Origin: JBAXTE01 sp964653595
Lineage (GTDB): Bacteria > Bacteroidota > Bacteroidia > Bacteroidales > WCHB1-69
DNA length: 38,152 nt
Direction: 5' to 3'
Assembly (NCBI GenBank): GCA_964653595.1
Contig: CAZZHH010000032.1
Coordinates: 1 to 38,152, forward strand
The notes beneath the pieces are model-generated. The model worked only from the letters and a program-made list of their open reading frames with translations, was not told the origin of the DNA and ran no database searches. Position numbers and translations under genes: made by a program. This document shows positions 1-8,578 of the stretch, piece by piece (position 1 is the stretch's first letter; each line of letters opens with the position of its first letter).

Positions 1-1
1 T

Positions 2-63
2 TTACAAAATCTAAACACCCAATTTGAATTTTTATCGGACAATAGTGATTTAATTATTTGGAT
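2..63 (+). other. Frame break in the DUF5686 gene
   Basis: Frame 2 (from position 2) reads QFEFLSDNSD and is open, while the family sequence resumes in frame 1 at DTSTVNGK (61 onward). The switch must fall around 49-61. It can be explained by loss of one base, or by about 14 extra bases at 50-63: removing them would join DNSD directly to TSTVNGK, which is closer to what I recall of family members. No obvious slippery heptamer or downstream stem is visible. Confidence 0.55.
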
Positions 64-2004
64 ACTTCTACTGTTAATGGAAAAGTATATTTGCCATTTT
101 TCTTATCTGAATCTATTTCTGAGGTTTATCTCCGAAAAAATCCGAAAAAATCGATAGAGATTATTCAAGGTGTTAAAGTCTCTGGTCTCGAAAACCAAAG
201 CATTAGCCAATTCATGGGCGATCTTTACTTAAATGTTAATATTTACGATAACTATATCCCTCTCTTCGATAAGAATTTTGTTAGCCCCATAGCCGATTTT
301 GGTAGCTCATTTTACCGATACTACTTAGTGGATAGTGCCTTTGTAAACGAAAACTGGAGTTATAACATTGCCTTTAAGCCAAAACGAATACAAGAGTTAA
401 CTTTTTCGGGTAATTTTTGGGTTGCTGATACCTCATGGGCAATACAGAATATTAAAATGAATGTTGCCAAAAATGCAAATGTCAACTTTATCAATGGAAT
501 TGAAGTAGAACAATCTTTTAAAAAACTCGAAAATGCCCATTGGGTCTTGCACAAAGATAATGTTGTAGTAGATTTTAATGCTTTCGAAAATGCCAAAACG
601 ACTACCGGTTTTTATGGCCATAAAACTACTTCTTACAAAAATCATCTAATCAACAACCCGAAACCTGATGCCTTTTATAATTCCGATTTCAATGTGATAA
701 CAAGCGATAATGCCCTGTATAGAGATGAAAATTTTTGGGAAACATCTAGACACGACAGTTTGACTAAAGATGAAAAAACAATCTATTATATGATTGATAC
801 CCTTGCTTCCTTGCCAATAGTAAAATCGTATATCGATATTGCGGAAACAGTCATAAATGGATACAAGATTTGGAAAAAAGTAGAAATCGGACCATATACA
901 TCCTTCTTGAGCTTTAATCAAATCGAAGGCACTAGAATTCGATTTGGTGGAAGAACTAGCAATGAGTTTAGTAAAAAACTTCAACTAAATGCCCATTTGG
1001 CCTATGGTACAAATGATACTCGCCTTAAATATGGGGCAAGTTTTCTTTATCTGCTAGAAAAAAATCCAAGACAATTTTTTGGTGGTAGCGCAAAACAGGA
1101 TATGGAACAAATGGGTCAAAGTGATAATGCCTTTAGGGAAGATTTCCTTTTGGCATCCCTCTTCCGAAGAAGTGATGTAAACAAATTGTCTCTTGTTAAT
1201 CAATACGAACTTTACTACGAAAAAGAGTGGCTTCAAGGTTTTTCATCTCGAATTACCTACCTTTATCGGGATGTTTTCCCATTGTCGAATAATTCATTTT
1301 TGATAAATAAAAACGCATCTTTTTACGAAATCTCAAATATCTCTACCAGTGAGGCTATTGTAAGGTTTCGATATGCATTCAAAGAACGATTTATTTCGGG
1401 CGAGTTTCTTAGAGCTAGTCTGGGAACGAAATACCCCATTCTGACTTTTCAATATAATTATGGATTGCCTAAGTTTTTGGGTGGCGATTACGAATTCCAT
1501 AAAGTGAAATTTTCGGTTGAACATTGGTTTAATGTTGGAGTGTTAGGATGGTCGAAATATATTATCGAAACTGGAAAAATATTTAATACATTGCCATACC
1601 CTCTACTAAAATTGCATGAAGGCAACGAAACTTGGTTTCTCGACCCTGCTGCCTTTAATACCATGAATTATTATGAGTTTATTAGCGATCAGTATATTAG
1701 CCTCAGTTATACCCACCATTTCGATGGATTATTCTTAAATAAAATTCCACTTTTAAGAAAACTAAAATGGAGAGAAGTAGGATATTTTAAGGGTTTAATG
1801 GGTAGCTTAGAACATAAAAATAAAAACTATAGTGCATTTCCTGTTGGCTTATCCTATTTGAATGACCCATTTTACGAAGCCGGACTGGGAGTTGAAAATA
1901 TCTTTAAATTTCTTCGTGTCGATGGATTATGGCGTTTGTCTCACCGAAATTCTAATAATTTAAATAACTTTTCTGTTTTTGTATCCTTTCAATTCCTATT
2001 TTAA
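58..2004 (+). CDS. DUF5686 family outer-membrane protein (5' part in another frame)
   Basis: The readable 648 residues match the DUF5686 family of large Bacteroidota surface proteins. Family-typical blocks are seen in order: DTSTVNGKVYLPFF, LSESISEVY..KNPKK, KVSGLENQSISQF, DKNFVSPIADFG and FKPKRIQELTFSGNFWV. A long beta-rich C-terminal half follows and ends in FQFLF, as expected of an outer-membrane barrel. Relatives are about 800 residues or more and begin with a signal peptide and a CarboxypepD_reg-like domain, so the N-terminal part lies upstream of the window. In this frame stop codons occur at 25-27, 43-45 and 46-48, and the only start near the left edge is a TTG at 58, which I do not believe is the native start. 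Coding sense continues upstream in frame 2 (see the frame-break entry). The molecular function of the family is not known. Confidence 0.75.
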   Translation: MDTSTVNGKVYLPFFLSESISEVYLRKNPKKSIEIIQGVKVSGLENQSISQFMGDLYLNVNIYDNYIPLFDKNFVSPIADFGSSFYRYYLVDSAFVNENWSYNIAFKPKRIQELTFSGNFWVADTSWAIQNIKMNVAKNANVNFINGIEVEQSFKKLENAHWVLHKDNVVVDFNAFENAKTTTGFYGHKTTSYKNHLINNPKPDAFYNSDFNVITSDNALYRDENFWETSRHDSLTKDEKTIYYMIDTLASLPIVKSYIDIAETVINGYKIWKKVEIGPYTSFLSFNQIEGTRIRFGGRTSNEFSKKLQLNAHLAYGTNDTRLKYGASFLYLLEKNPRQFFGGSAKQDMEQMGQSDNAFREDFLLASLFRRSDVNKLSLVNQYELYYEKEWLQGFSSRITYLYRDVFPLSNNSFLINKNASFYEISNISTSEAIVRFRYAFKERFISGEFLRASLGTKYPILTFQYNYGLPKFLGGDYEFHKVKFSVEHWFNVGVLGWSKYIIETGKIFNTLPYPLLKLHEGNETWFLDPAAFNTMNYYEFISDQYISLSYTHHFDGLFLNKIPLLRKLKWREVGYFKGLMGSLEHKNKNYSAFPVGLSYLNDPFYEAGLGVENIFKFLRVDGLWRLSHRNSNNLNNFSVFVSFQFLF

Positions 2005-2068
2005 AGAGAAGATCTTTCTCGTAATATAGAAGTTAAACAAAATGAGAAAACGAAGCTTTCACATCAAT

Positions 2069-3358
2069 TTAAAAATTGTATTGGATAAACCCTAATACTC
2101 GATGATTGGAAATTTCTTTTAATATGGCTCCAGTTTCCGAATTGGTAGTTTGTACAACCCCCAAACTGTTCCGCTTATTCCCATAAGCAGCCACAGTGTA
2201 ATCGTATTCCGCTCCAATTTTTAAAGAGCCAATTGTATAGGATATTCTTGGAGAAATTCGATAAACATAAGCAATATTACTGCCTCTTGAATAATATGAT
2301 TTAGCATTGTTCCAATCTAAAATATTGAGGTTTGAACCCAAGTTTTGGGTATAACCACCAAATATTCCAATGTTCATTTTTTGAATTTTAACAAAAGCAT
2401 CTATCCATATTGCTCCCGACATAATGTTTGTGTAATCCCAATCTGTTTTTCCAACCAGGGTGGTGTCGTGTTTTTTTGCATAACCTCCAAGCATCATCAA
2501 ATCATACAAATTTTCGCCATAAGTTGCTTTTACTTTTAACCCAATACGCTTGTTTTCAAATTGGAAATATGCCGATGTTGCTAGTGATTTTACTTTTTTA
2601 GAGGTGCTTAACGTATCCGATGTGGATAACCTTGGTTGCAATTGTTTGAATTCTCCCACTACTCCAAACCCAATCAGGGAAGTACTGTCTGTTTTCGGAC
2701 GCGTATAGCTTAGCCCTATAGTTATTTCTGGGACAGAGGAGTTAGAAAGATATTGATAACTTATGCCATCTGGACCAGTACTGGCAAAATCTCTTTGAGT
2801 TAATGTCGATAAACTTACTTTTACTCTAGAGGATAAATTGTGTTTTATCCTTATCTGAGGAGCTCTGCTAAAAGGTTGAAATGGAGATCCAGTGTTAAAA
2901 TTTAAAGTGCCAGGAACACACTCCTCGGTAAATAAGGAGTGCCATGTTTGCCCAAATAATAACTCTGTTTTTGCCCAATTGAATTTTACATACGCATGTC
3001 GTAATCGAAACGTATTGATATTAGCATTCGTTGCTCCAAAAAATTCACCTTCTAATAACCCAGAAGTCTTAGCTCCAAAAACCTCTGGCCCTGTAATAGC
3101 TCCACTTAATCGTGCTCCAATAGCGATTAGATTAATGGATGGAGTTGCATTAATGTCTACTAAATTCTTGTCGAAATTGCTGTTTAATGGATATAATAGA
3201 AAACAGCCCTCTCTTAACTGGTCTACCTGGCGGCTATCGTATATGGCGTCTTCTCGAACAAATCCACTAAACTTAATTCCAAAACCCGAATTGGTGGTTT
3301 GTGAAAATATCTGAGTTGACATTGTAACGGCGAAAATTAAAACTGTAATCTTTCTCAT
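2069..3358 (-). CDS. Porin-like outer-membrane beta-barrel protein
   Basis: The 429-residue protein begins with a signal peptide (KITVLIFAVTMSTQIFSQ, cleavage after about residue 20). It continues as alternating hydrophobic and polar strands and ends in FIQYNF, with the C-terminal aromatic residue typical of outer-membrane barrels. Motifs such as GIKFSGFVREDAIYDSR, SGLLEGEFFG, FRLRHAYVKFNW and LLFGQTWHSLF resemble the DcaP-like or trimeric porin group: an N-terminal strand carrying FSGFV, then a plug-like FGQ.W segment. The likely role is diffusion of small solutes across the outer membrane; the substrate cannot be read. It is a single gene convergent with the DUF5686 gene (64 bp between stops) and has a TAnnTTTG element 92 to 99 bp upstream of its start. 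The barrel call is firm; the DcaP-like assignment is tentative. Confidence 0.7.
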   Translation of the reverse strand: MRKITVLIFAVTMSTQIFSQTTNSGFGIKFSGFVREDAIYDSRQVDQLREGCFLLYPLNSNFDKNLVDINATPSINLIAIGARLSGAITGPEVFGAKTSGLLEGEFFGATNANINTFRLRHAYVKFNWAKTELLFGQTWHSLFTEECVPGTLNFNTGSPFQPFSRAPQIRIKHNLSSRVKVSLSTLTQRDFASTGPDGISYQYLSNSSVPEITIGLSYTRPKTDSTSLIGFGVVGEFKQLQPRLSTSDTLSTSKKVKSLATSAYFQFENKRIGLKVKATYGENLYDLMMLGGYAKKHDTTLVGKTDWDYTNIMSGAIWIDAFVKIQKMNIGIFGGYTQNLGSNLNILDWNNAKSYYSRGSNIAYVYRISPRISYTIGSLKIGAEYDYTVAAYGNKRNSLGVVQTTNSETGAILKEISNHRVLGFIQYNF

Positions 3359-3449
3359 AAATTTATAATTGATTAAAAATAATGTTGAAAAATATCGAAA
3401 TATTAATTGTTGATTGTATAATCTAATAATCGTTTTTTCTTTTTTTTCG

Positions 3450-3457
3450 CAAAAGTA
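3450..3457 (-). promoter_or_regulatory. -7 promoter element of the porin-like gene
   Basis: The minus strand reads TACTTTTG, a perfect match to the Bacteroidota -7 consensus TAnnTTTG, with a 5' leader of roughly 85 nt before the start at 3358. No convincing -33 element was picked out. Confidence 0.5.
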
Positions 3458-3571
3458 AACCTATTTTTTTAATCAGACAAAAACCTTTTTATTAATTGAA
3501 AATAATTATTTTTGATGGAGAATAATTGAGACGTTTTTATGTGAAATTTTTAATAATTCATATAATTATTG

Positions 3572-3579
3572 TAAGTTTG
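3572..3579 (+). promoter_or_regulatory. -7 promoter element of the glycosylation operon
   Basis: TAAGTTTG matches TAnnTTTG and lies 21 bp before the ATG at 3600. It points away from the minus-strand element at 3450-3457, so the 241-bp gap holds two divergent promoters. Confidence 0.5.
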
Positions 3580-3599
3580 TCTAATATTAATAAAAAGAG

Positions 3600-4442
3600 A
3601 TGAGTGTTTTAGTTAATTATTCAACCCAATTGATCGAAAAAGATGGGATCCATTTTGCTGTAAAACAGAGCGACATATCGTACCCCGAAGGAGGAAATCA
3701 ACAGTGGTTTCAAATAGAAGAAAATAGCTTTTGGTTTAAACATCGAAACAACTGTATTCTGCCTTTAGTCCAAAAATATGCTCCCAATGAACTTTTTTTT
3801 GACATAGGTGGAGGTAATGGATTTATTGCCAAGTGGTTAGAAGATAATAACGTAAATACTGTTTTGGTTGAGCCAGGAATTCAAGGATGTTTGAATGCTA
3901 AACATAGGGGACTTTCAAATGTGGTTTGTTCTACCCTCGAAGATGCAGAGTTCAAATCGAACTCCATTAAATCAATAGGCCTTTTTGATGTTGTTGAACA
4001 TACTTCCAACGATGTTGAGTTTATGAAAATTATTGCTTCAAACTTAGCCGACAATGGTCATGTTTTTATTACCGTTCCTGCCTATAACTGCCTCTGGTCT
4101 AATGAAGATAATGATGTAGGCCATTTTCGAAGGTATACCTTAAAACGGATGAAAAAGTTGTTGCTAAAAGCTGGTTTTGAAATTCAATATGCTTCTTATA
4201 TTTTTTCGGTTCTTCCCATTCCAATTTTTTTCTTTAGAACAATACCTAGCTTTTTAGGACTCCATAAAAATTCAAATGATTTAAAAAAACATCAAAACGA
4301 ACATAAAGAGAATCGAGGTTTTGTAAATTCAATCCTTAACAAAATCTGGAATTGTGAAATAAAACAAGTTGCGAAAGGGAAAAAAGTTTGTTTTGGAGGT
4401 AGTTGCCTCATTGTTGCAAAAAAAAGAGAAATCAAAGATTGA
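3600..4442 (+). CDS. Class I SAM-dependent methyltransferase
   Basis: This is a 280-residue cytosolic protein with a class I methyltransferase fold. Motif I is FFDIGGGNGFIAKWL (about residues 67-80), an acidic residue follows at the end of strand 2 (VLVEPG), and the motif IV region is IGLFDVVEHTSNDVEF. The following FITVPAYNCLWSNEDNDVGHFRRYT block is characteristic of the UbiE/Methyltransf_11 or 23 group often found beside polyprenyl-phosphate glycosyltransferases. The C-terminal 60 residues are basic. The gene is first in an operon with two glycosyltransferase genes (gaps of 38 and 20 bp), so a sugar or lipid-linked glycan acceptor is likely. That is inferred from context only. Confidence 0.8.
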   Translation: MSVLVNYSTQLIEKDGIHFAVKQSDISYPEGGNQQWFQIEENSFWFKHRNNCILPLVQKYAPNELFFDIGGGNGFIAKWLEDNNVNTVLVEPGIQGCLNAKHRGLSNVVCSTLEDAEFKSNSIKSIGLFDVVEHTSNDVEFMKIIASNLADNGHVFITVPAYNCLWSNEDNDVGHFRRYTLKRMKKLLLKAGFEIQYASYIFSVLPIPIFFFRTIPSFLGLHKNSNDLKKHQNEHKENRGFVNSILNKIWNCEIKQVAKGKKVCFGGSCLIVAKKREIKD

Positions 4443-4480
4443 ATTGTGTAATAAAAATCGAATAACTCAAATAATCAATT

Positions 4481-5413
4481 ATGCTAATATCCGTAATTAT
4501 TCCATGTTTCAACGAACAAGAAGTAATCCAAGAAAGTTATCGGCGACTTGCTCAAGTTTTTGTAGATAATGATTTGCCCGATTATGAACTGATTTTCGTG
4601 AATGATGGTAGTAGAGATAAAACAATGCTACTTTTGAGGGACATTGCTTTAAATAATAATCATGTAAAATTACTCAGCTTCTCCAGAAACTTTGGACATC
4701 AAGCTGCCGTTACAGCCGGATTAAAGGCGTGTAAAGGAGATGTTGCAGTTATTATTGATGCCGATTTGCAAGATCCGCCAGAAGTTATTCCAGAAATGCT
4801 TAAAATTTTTCATGAGGAAAATTGCAATGTGGTGTATGGCGTTAGAAACAAGAGAGATGGAGAAAGTTTCATGAAACTCTTTACCGCAAAAATGTTCTAT
4901 CGCCTCTTAAATGCATTGTCCGACATCTCTTTTCCTGTAGATACTGGTGACTTTAGATTGATTGATCGTAAAGTGATTGACGCTTTTAATAATTTGACGG
5001 AAAAAAATAAATATATCAGAGGTTTGATTAGTTGGCTCGGATTTAAACAGTGCCCCGTATACTATAATCGAGACGCTAGATTTGCTGGTGAGACAAAATA
5101 TCCATTTAGAAAAATGTTGAAATTTGCCTCGATAGGTCTTTTCTATTTTTCTAAGAAACCCCTCAAATTAGCCACTTCCCTCGGATTCTTAAGCGTTTTC
5201 GCAGGATTAATATACGTATTATACATCCTTTCAAGCATGATTTTTGGCTTTGGTCATGTGGTCTCGGGTTGGACTTCTACCATTGTTGTTATTATCTTCT
5301 TCGGTGGAGTTCAGCTATTGACGATTGGTGTCTTAGGGCAGTATATTGGAAGTCTTTTCGATGAAGTAAAAAATCGTCCTGAATATATCATTGCCGAAAA
5401 ATTAAATTTTTAA
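4481..5413 (+). CDS. GtrB-like polyprenyl-phosphate glycosyltransferase (GT2)
   Basis: The 310-residue protein has an N-terminal GT-A domain: ISVIIPCFNEQE at the start, FVNDGSRDKT (about 39-48), and the metal-binding DADLQDPPE with D93 and D95. Two C-terminal membrane helices follow (about 232-255 and 265-290), then the loop VLGQYIGSLFDEVKNRPEY that is typical of GtrB/YfdH and DPMS-like enzymes. Such proteins transfer a hexose from a nucleotide sugar to undecaprenyl phosphate on the cytosolic face of the inner membrane. The lipid-linked sugar is then used outside by a GT-C enzyme, and the next gene encodes just such a protein. The chosen start gives the canonical N-terminus MLISVIIPC. The sugar identity cannot be read from sequence. 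Confidence 0.88.
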   Translation: MLISVIIPCFNEQEVIQESYRRLAQVFVDNDLPDYELIFVNDGSRDKTMLLLRDIALNNNHVKLLSFSRNFGHQAAVTAGLKACKGDVAVIIDADLQDPPEVIPEMLKIFHEENCNVVYGVRNKRDGESFMKLFTAKMFYRLLNALSDISFPVDTGDFRLIDRKVIDAFNNLTEKNKYIRGLISWLGFKQCPVYYNRDARFAGETKYPFRKMLKFASIGLFYFSKKPLKLATSLGFLSVFAGLIYVLYILSSMIFGFGHVVSGWTSTIVVIIFFGGVQLLTIGVLGQYIGSLFDEVKNRPEYIIAEKLNF

Positions 5414-5433
5414 CAGAATATTTAAATATATAG

Positions 5434-8337
5434 ATGATGAAACCAATTAAAAATCCCAATATTAAGAACGCGAAATCAAATGTTGAAAAGGACTCTATTC
5501 CATTCAAAAACCATTCGTTTTCTATCCTTGTTCCTCTTGATAATCATGAAGATAAAATTCAATTGCTGGAAGACTCTTTGAAGAAGATTAAGCCAGAAAA
5601 TTTAACTAAGATTGAGCTAGTTTTAGTATTGTCAAAAGACGATTCTCAGTTTGTTAATGAAATTAATCAGAACCCTTTTTTTGCCTCTTTAAAAGCTCAA
5701 AATCAGCTTGTTTTCTCTCTTGAGTCCAAAGCCGATTCTTTCGTGAAAGCTGTGAATTTGGGCATCGAAAAGGCTTCTAAGGAAGTGGTTTTTGTTCTTG
5801 ATTTAAAACGACTCAATGCAGTAATTAATCTTAACGAACTTTTTGTGGGTGTAAAAGATTTCTCAAAAGCTGTTTACACTCCAGCGTTTTCTTCCAAAAA
5901 TAAGAAACAAAAATCGATGGATTTGTATTCAGCGTTTTTAGGAGAAAAAGAAACTGTAAAGTATGTTTTTTCTAATTTATTGTGCTCTGTTGATTTTCAT
6001 AAAGAGGTTGTTTACCAACTCAAACAGTTGGGTTTTGAAATTAAACCTTTGGCATTTACCCAATCAACTCCCTTTGTGGTTAAAAAAATGAACCCTATTA
6101 GTTGTTGCATAAAACCAATTGTAAATAGAATTAATTGGTTTTTTATTGTGCCAATAAAGGAAAGTTTAATTAAAAAAAACAACTTCATTCCATCTGTTTC
6201 TTTAAAAACTAAAGAATCTTCACTTTATCGGTTTTTGTTTGCTTTCGTTGCTGTTCTAACGTTTGTTATCATGCCTTTGTTGGCTTATCAGGTTGGAAAT
6301 TCTGGCGATGAAGATTATTGGCAATATCCTCAAGCCGAAAAACTGTATAAGTATTATACCACTTTTGGTAAAGATAAATCCTATTTAAATCAAGGGAATC
6401 AAGAGCTGCAGGGGATGAAAGATTATGGGATGTCTTTTGATACATTTACTGTTTTTTTCAATAAAATTTTTAAAATTGACAATGTTATGGAGAGTCGCCA
6501 TGCCATGAATGCCCTAGTAGGTTGGTTGGCAATGCTATTCTGTGCTTTATTGGCCTACCGTTTAGCGAATTGGAGAGCAGCTCTTATTACGTTTGTGTTG
6601 ATCTTTTTCTCCCCTCGTTTTCTTGGTCATTCTTTTAATAATCCAAAAGATATTCCATTTGCAATGGCTTATGTCTTTACCATTTATTATATCGTTCGTT
6701 TCTTTCAACAATTTCCAAAACCGACCAAAAAAACGATGTTTTTGCTAGCTTTAGGAATCGGACTGTCTATTAGTGTTCGTGTTGGTGGATTTATTTTAAT
6801 CGCATATATGGCAGTTTTTGGAGCTATGTATATGTTTTTTGCAGGTAAAATTGTAAATTTATTTTCCGATGAAAACGTAAAACGAATTAAAAAACTGATT
6901 GGTTTGTCTATCGTTATTGCTGTTATAGGATATTTTATTGGAGTGCTACTGTGGCCTTATGCATTGGAAGCACCCTTAAGCAATCCTAAAAAATCGCTCG
7001 ATGTGATGACTAATTTTTTCGTAAGTCTTCGTCAAATATACGAGGGGATAACGATTTGGAGCGATAAAGTTCCATGGTATTATACGATTAAATACATGAT
7101 GATTACTATTCCAATATCTGTAATTATTGGAGCTGTTCTTTTTATTGGTCTTTATAAGAAAAAAGGATTGAATCACTTTTGGGCTTTTATTCTTTTATTC
7201 GCTTTTGCTTTTCCCGTTTTCTACATAGCATATAAAAATTCAAATGTGTATGGGGGCTGGAGACATGCAATATTTGCATATCCTACTCTTGTAGTGGTTG
7301 CTGGATTAGGTTTCGATAAATTGTTTGTTTTTGCAAAGAAAAAATACTTAAAAATTTTAGCTTTTGCATTGTTAGCAATTTTTACCATTCACCCAATAAT
7401 ACATACGTTCAAAAACCATCCTTATGAGTATGTATATTTCAACGAATTAGCAGGTGGAGTTAATGGGGCGTATGGTCAATATGAATTGGATTACTATTTT
7501 CATAGTTTGCGCGAAGCTACTCTTTGGGTGAAAAAGGATGCCAACAATGATCCAGCTCTTAAACAAAAGAGAGTAAAAGTTGGAGCATGGCTTACTACCC
7601 CTGTTAAGTATTATCTAAGAAAAGATACTGCAAATTTTGAAGTTGTTTTTGTCCGTTACTACGAAAGAAGTAACTTCGATTGGGATTATGCAATCTTCGC
7701 GAATACAGGGATTAGCCCAGATCAATTAAAAAACAAAACTTGGCCACCAAAAAATACGGTCCATCAAATCACCGTGGATGGAATGCCGATTTGTGCTGTG
7801 CTGAAACGAAAGAATAAAGATGATCTGATGGCTGCTCAACTTAAGGCTAAATCAGAGGATGTTAAAGATTCCATGAATGTTAGAATCGCAAATATGGCTA
7901 TGGCCGAAATGCTTTTTAAAAAAGTGCTAAATGAAGATCCAAACAACGAAAATATACTTTTCTCACTAACCGAAATGTATGTAAACAAAGGTAGCTTAGA
8001 TAGCGCTAATATGTATGCTGATTTACTACTAAAAGTGTATCCATCTTACGAAAATGGTCTTAATATGAAAGGATGGATTGGTCTACAATTATATGAAAAA
8101 ACCAAAAATTCTGCTTTTTTAGAAGAGTCTAGATTGGCCTTTGAAAAAATCACCAAGGTAAATTATAAATTTGTTTATGGTTATTATGGGTTGGCAAGAA
8201 CATACATTCTTTTAAATGATGTAAATAGAGCAATGAAAGCATTGGAAGATGCTCTTAAAGTAAATCCAGGATTCCAACAAGCCGCCGACTTACTTAATCA
8301 GTTAAAAAACTATTCTTCTCAACAAGGTGGAATGTAA
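5434..8337 (+). CDS. Degenerate GT-A domain, GT39/PMT-like GT-C membrane domain and TPR fusion
   Basis: This 967-residue protein has three parts. Residues about 30-240 look like a decayed GT2/GT-A domain: FSILVPLDNHEDKIQ resembles the GT2 first strand, but the DXD site is replaced by VFVLDLKRLN. Residues about 263-660 carry many membrane helices. After the first helix comes a periplasmic loop with the acidic pair D292-E293 (SGDEDYWQ), as in the catalytic loop of PMT/ArnT-type GT-C enzymes, and then the family-like HSFNNPKDIPFA. Residues about 800-960 hold TPR-like helices (AMAEMLFKKVLNEDPNNEN, YYGLARTYILLNDVNRA, ALKVNPG). The gene lies 20 bp after the GtrB-like gene and is followed by a strong terminator. 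It probably uses that enzyme's lipid-linked sugar to glycosylate an extracytoplasmic acceptor. A second ATG at 5437 is an alternative start. Confidence 0.78.
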   Translation: MMKPIKNPNIKNAKSNVEKDSIPFKNHSFSILVPLDNHEDKIQLLEDSLKKIKPENLTKIELVLVLSKDDSQFVNEINQNPFFASLKAQNQLVFSLESKADSFVKAVNLGIEKASKEVVFVLDLKRLNAVINLNELFVGVKDFSKAVYTPAFSSKNKKQKSMDLYSAFLGEKETVKYVFSNLLCSVDFHKEVVYQLKQLGFEIKPLAFTQSTPFVVKKMNPISCCIKPIVNRINWFFIVPIKESLIKKNNFIPSVSLKTKESSLYRFLFAFVAVLTFVIMPLLAYQVGNSGDEDYWQYPQAEKLYKYYTTFGKDKSYLNQGNQELQGMKDYGMSFDTFTVFFNKIFKIDNVMESRHAMNALVGWLAMLFCALLAYRLANWRAALITFVLIFFSPRFLGHSFNNPKDIPFAMAYVFTIYYIVRFFQQFPKPTKKTMFLLALGIGLSISVRVGGFILIAYMAVFGAMYMFFAGKIVNLFSDENVKRIKKLIGLSIVIAVIGYFIGVLLWPYALEAPLSNPKKSLDVMTNFFVSLRQIYEGITIWSDKVPWYYTIKYMMITIPISVIIGAVLFIGLYKKKGLNHFWAFILLFAFAFPVFYIAYKNSNVYGGWRHAIFAYPTLVVVAGLGFDKLFVFAKKKYLKILAFALLAIFTIHPIIHTFKNHPYEYVYFNELAGGVNGAYGQYELDYYFHSLREATLWVKKDANNDPALKQKRVKVGAWLTTPVKYYLRKDTANFEVVFVRYYERSNFDWDYAIFANTGISPDQLKNKTWPPKNTVHQITVDGMPICAVLKRKNKDDLMAAQLKAKSEDVKDSMNVRIANMAMAEMLFKKVLNEDPNNENILFSLTEMYVNKGSLDSANMYADLLLKVYPSYENGLNMKGWIGLQLYEKTKNSAFLEESRLAFEKITKVNYKFVYGYYGLARTYILLNDVNRAMKALEDALKVNPGFQQAADLLNQLKNYSSQQGGM

Positions 8338-8360
8338 ACCTAAAAAAAGATAATCGACAT

Positions 8361-8401
8361 ATCCCAAATTATGTAATATAGCATAATTTGGGATGTTTTT
8401 T
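8361..8401 (+). terminator. Intrinsic terminator of the glycosylation operon
   Basis: A perfect 13-bp stem (ATCCCAAATTATG at 8361-8373 with its complement at 8382-8394) and an 8-nt loop are followed by GTTTTTT. It lies 24 bp after the stop of the GT-C gene. Confidence 0.9.
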
Positions 8402-8514
8402 CCCCATATAGCCTAATTACATACCTTAGTAACCGAAATTAATAAATAGGAGATTTAATTAAATTAAACGATTTGATTGAATTGGTTTTAAAATTCTATA
8501 TCACAGAATTATAT

Positions 8515-8544
8515 AAAAAAATGACCATTTGCTAAAATGGTCAT
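8515..8544 (-). terminator. Intrinsic terminator of the lipoprotein-OmpP1 operon
   Basis: Read on the minus strand, a 10-bp stem (ATGACCATTT at 8521-8530 pairing with 8535-8544, loop of 4) is followed by six T. It lies 34 bp after the minus-strand stop at 8579. With the plus-strand terminator at 8361-8401 it insulates two convergent operons; about 110 bp of A+T-rich sequence between them shows nothing else. Confidence 0.85.
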
Positions 8545-8578
8545 TTCTGAGGATAAATAATTTTAATCAATTATTTTG

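Noticed and set aside
50..66. Programmed -1 frameshift in the DUF5686 gene
   Set aside because: No slippery heptamer of the X XXY YYZ type and no downstream stem are visible, so mutation or assembly error is simpler.
2892..3314. Plus-strand ORF of 140 codons opposite the porin-like gene
   Set aside because: It is antisense to a gene with a clear signal peptide and barrel pattern, and its own translation resembles nothing.
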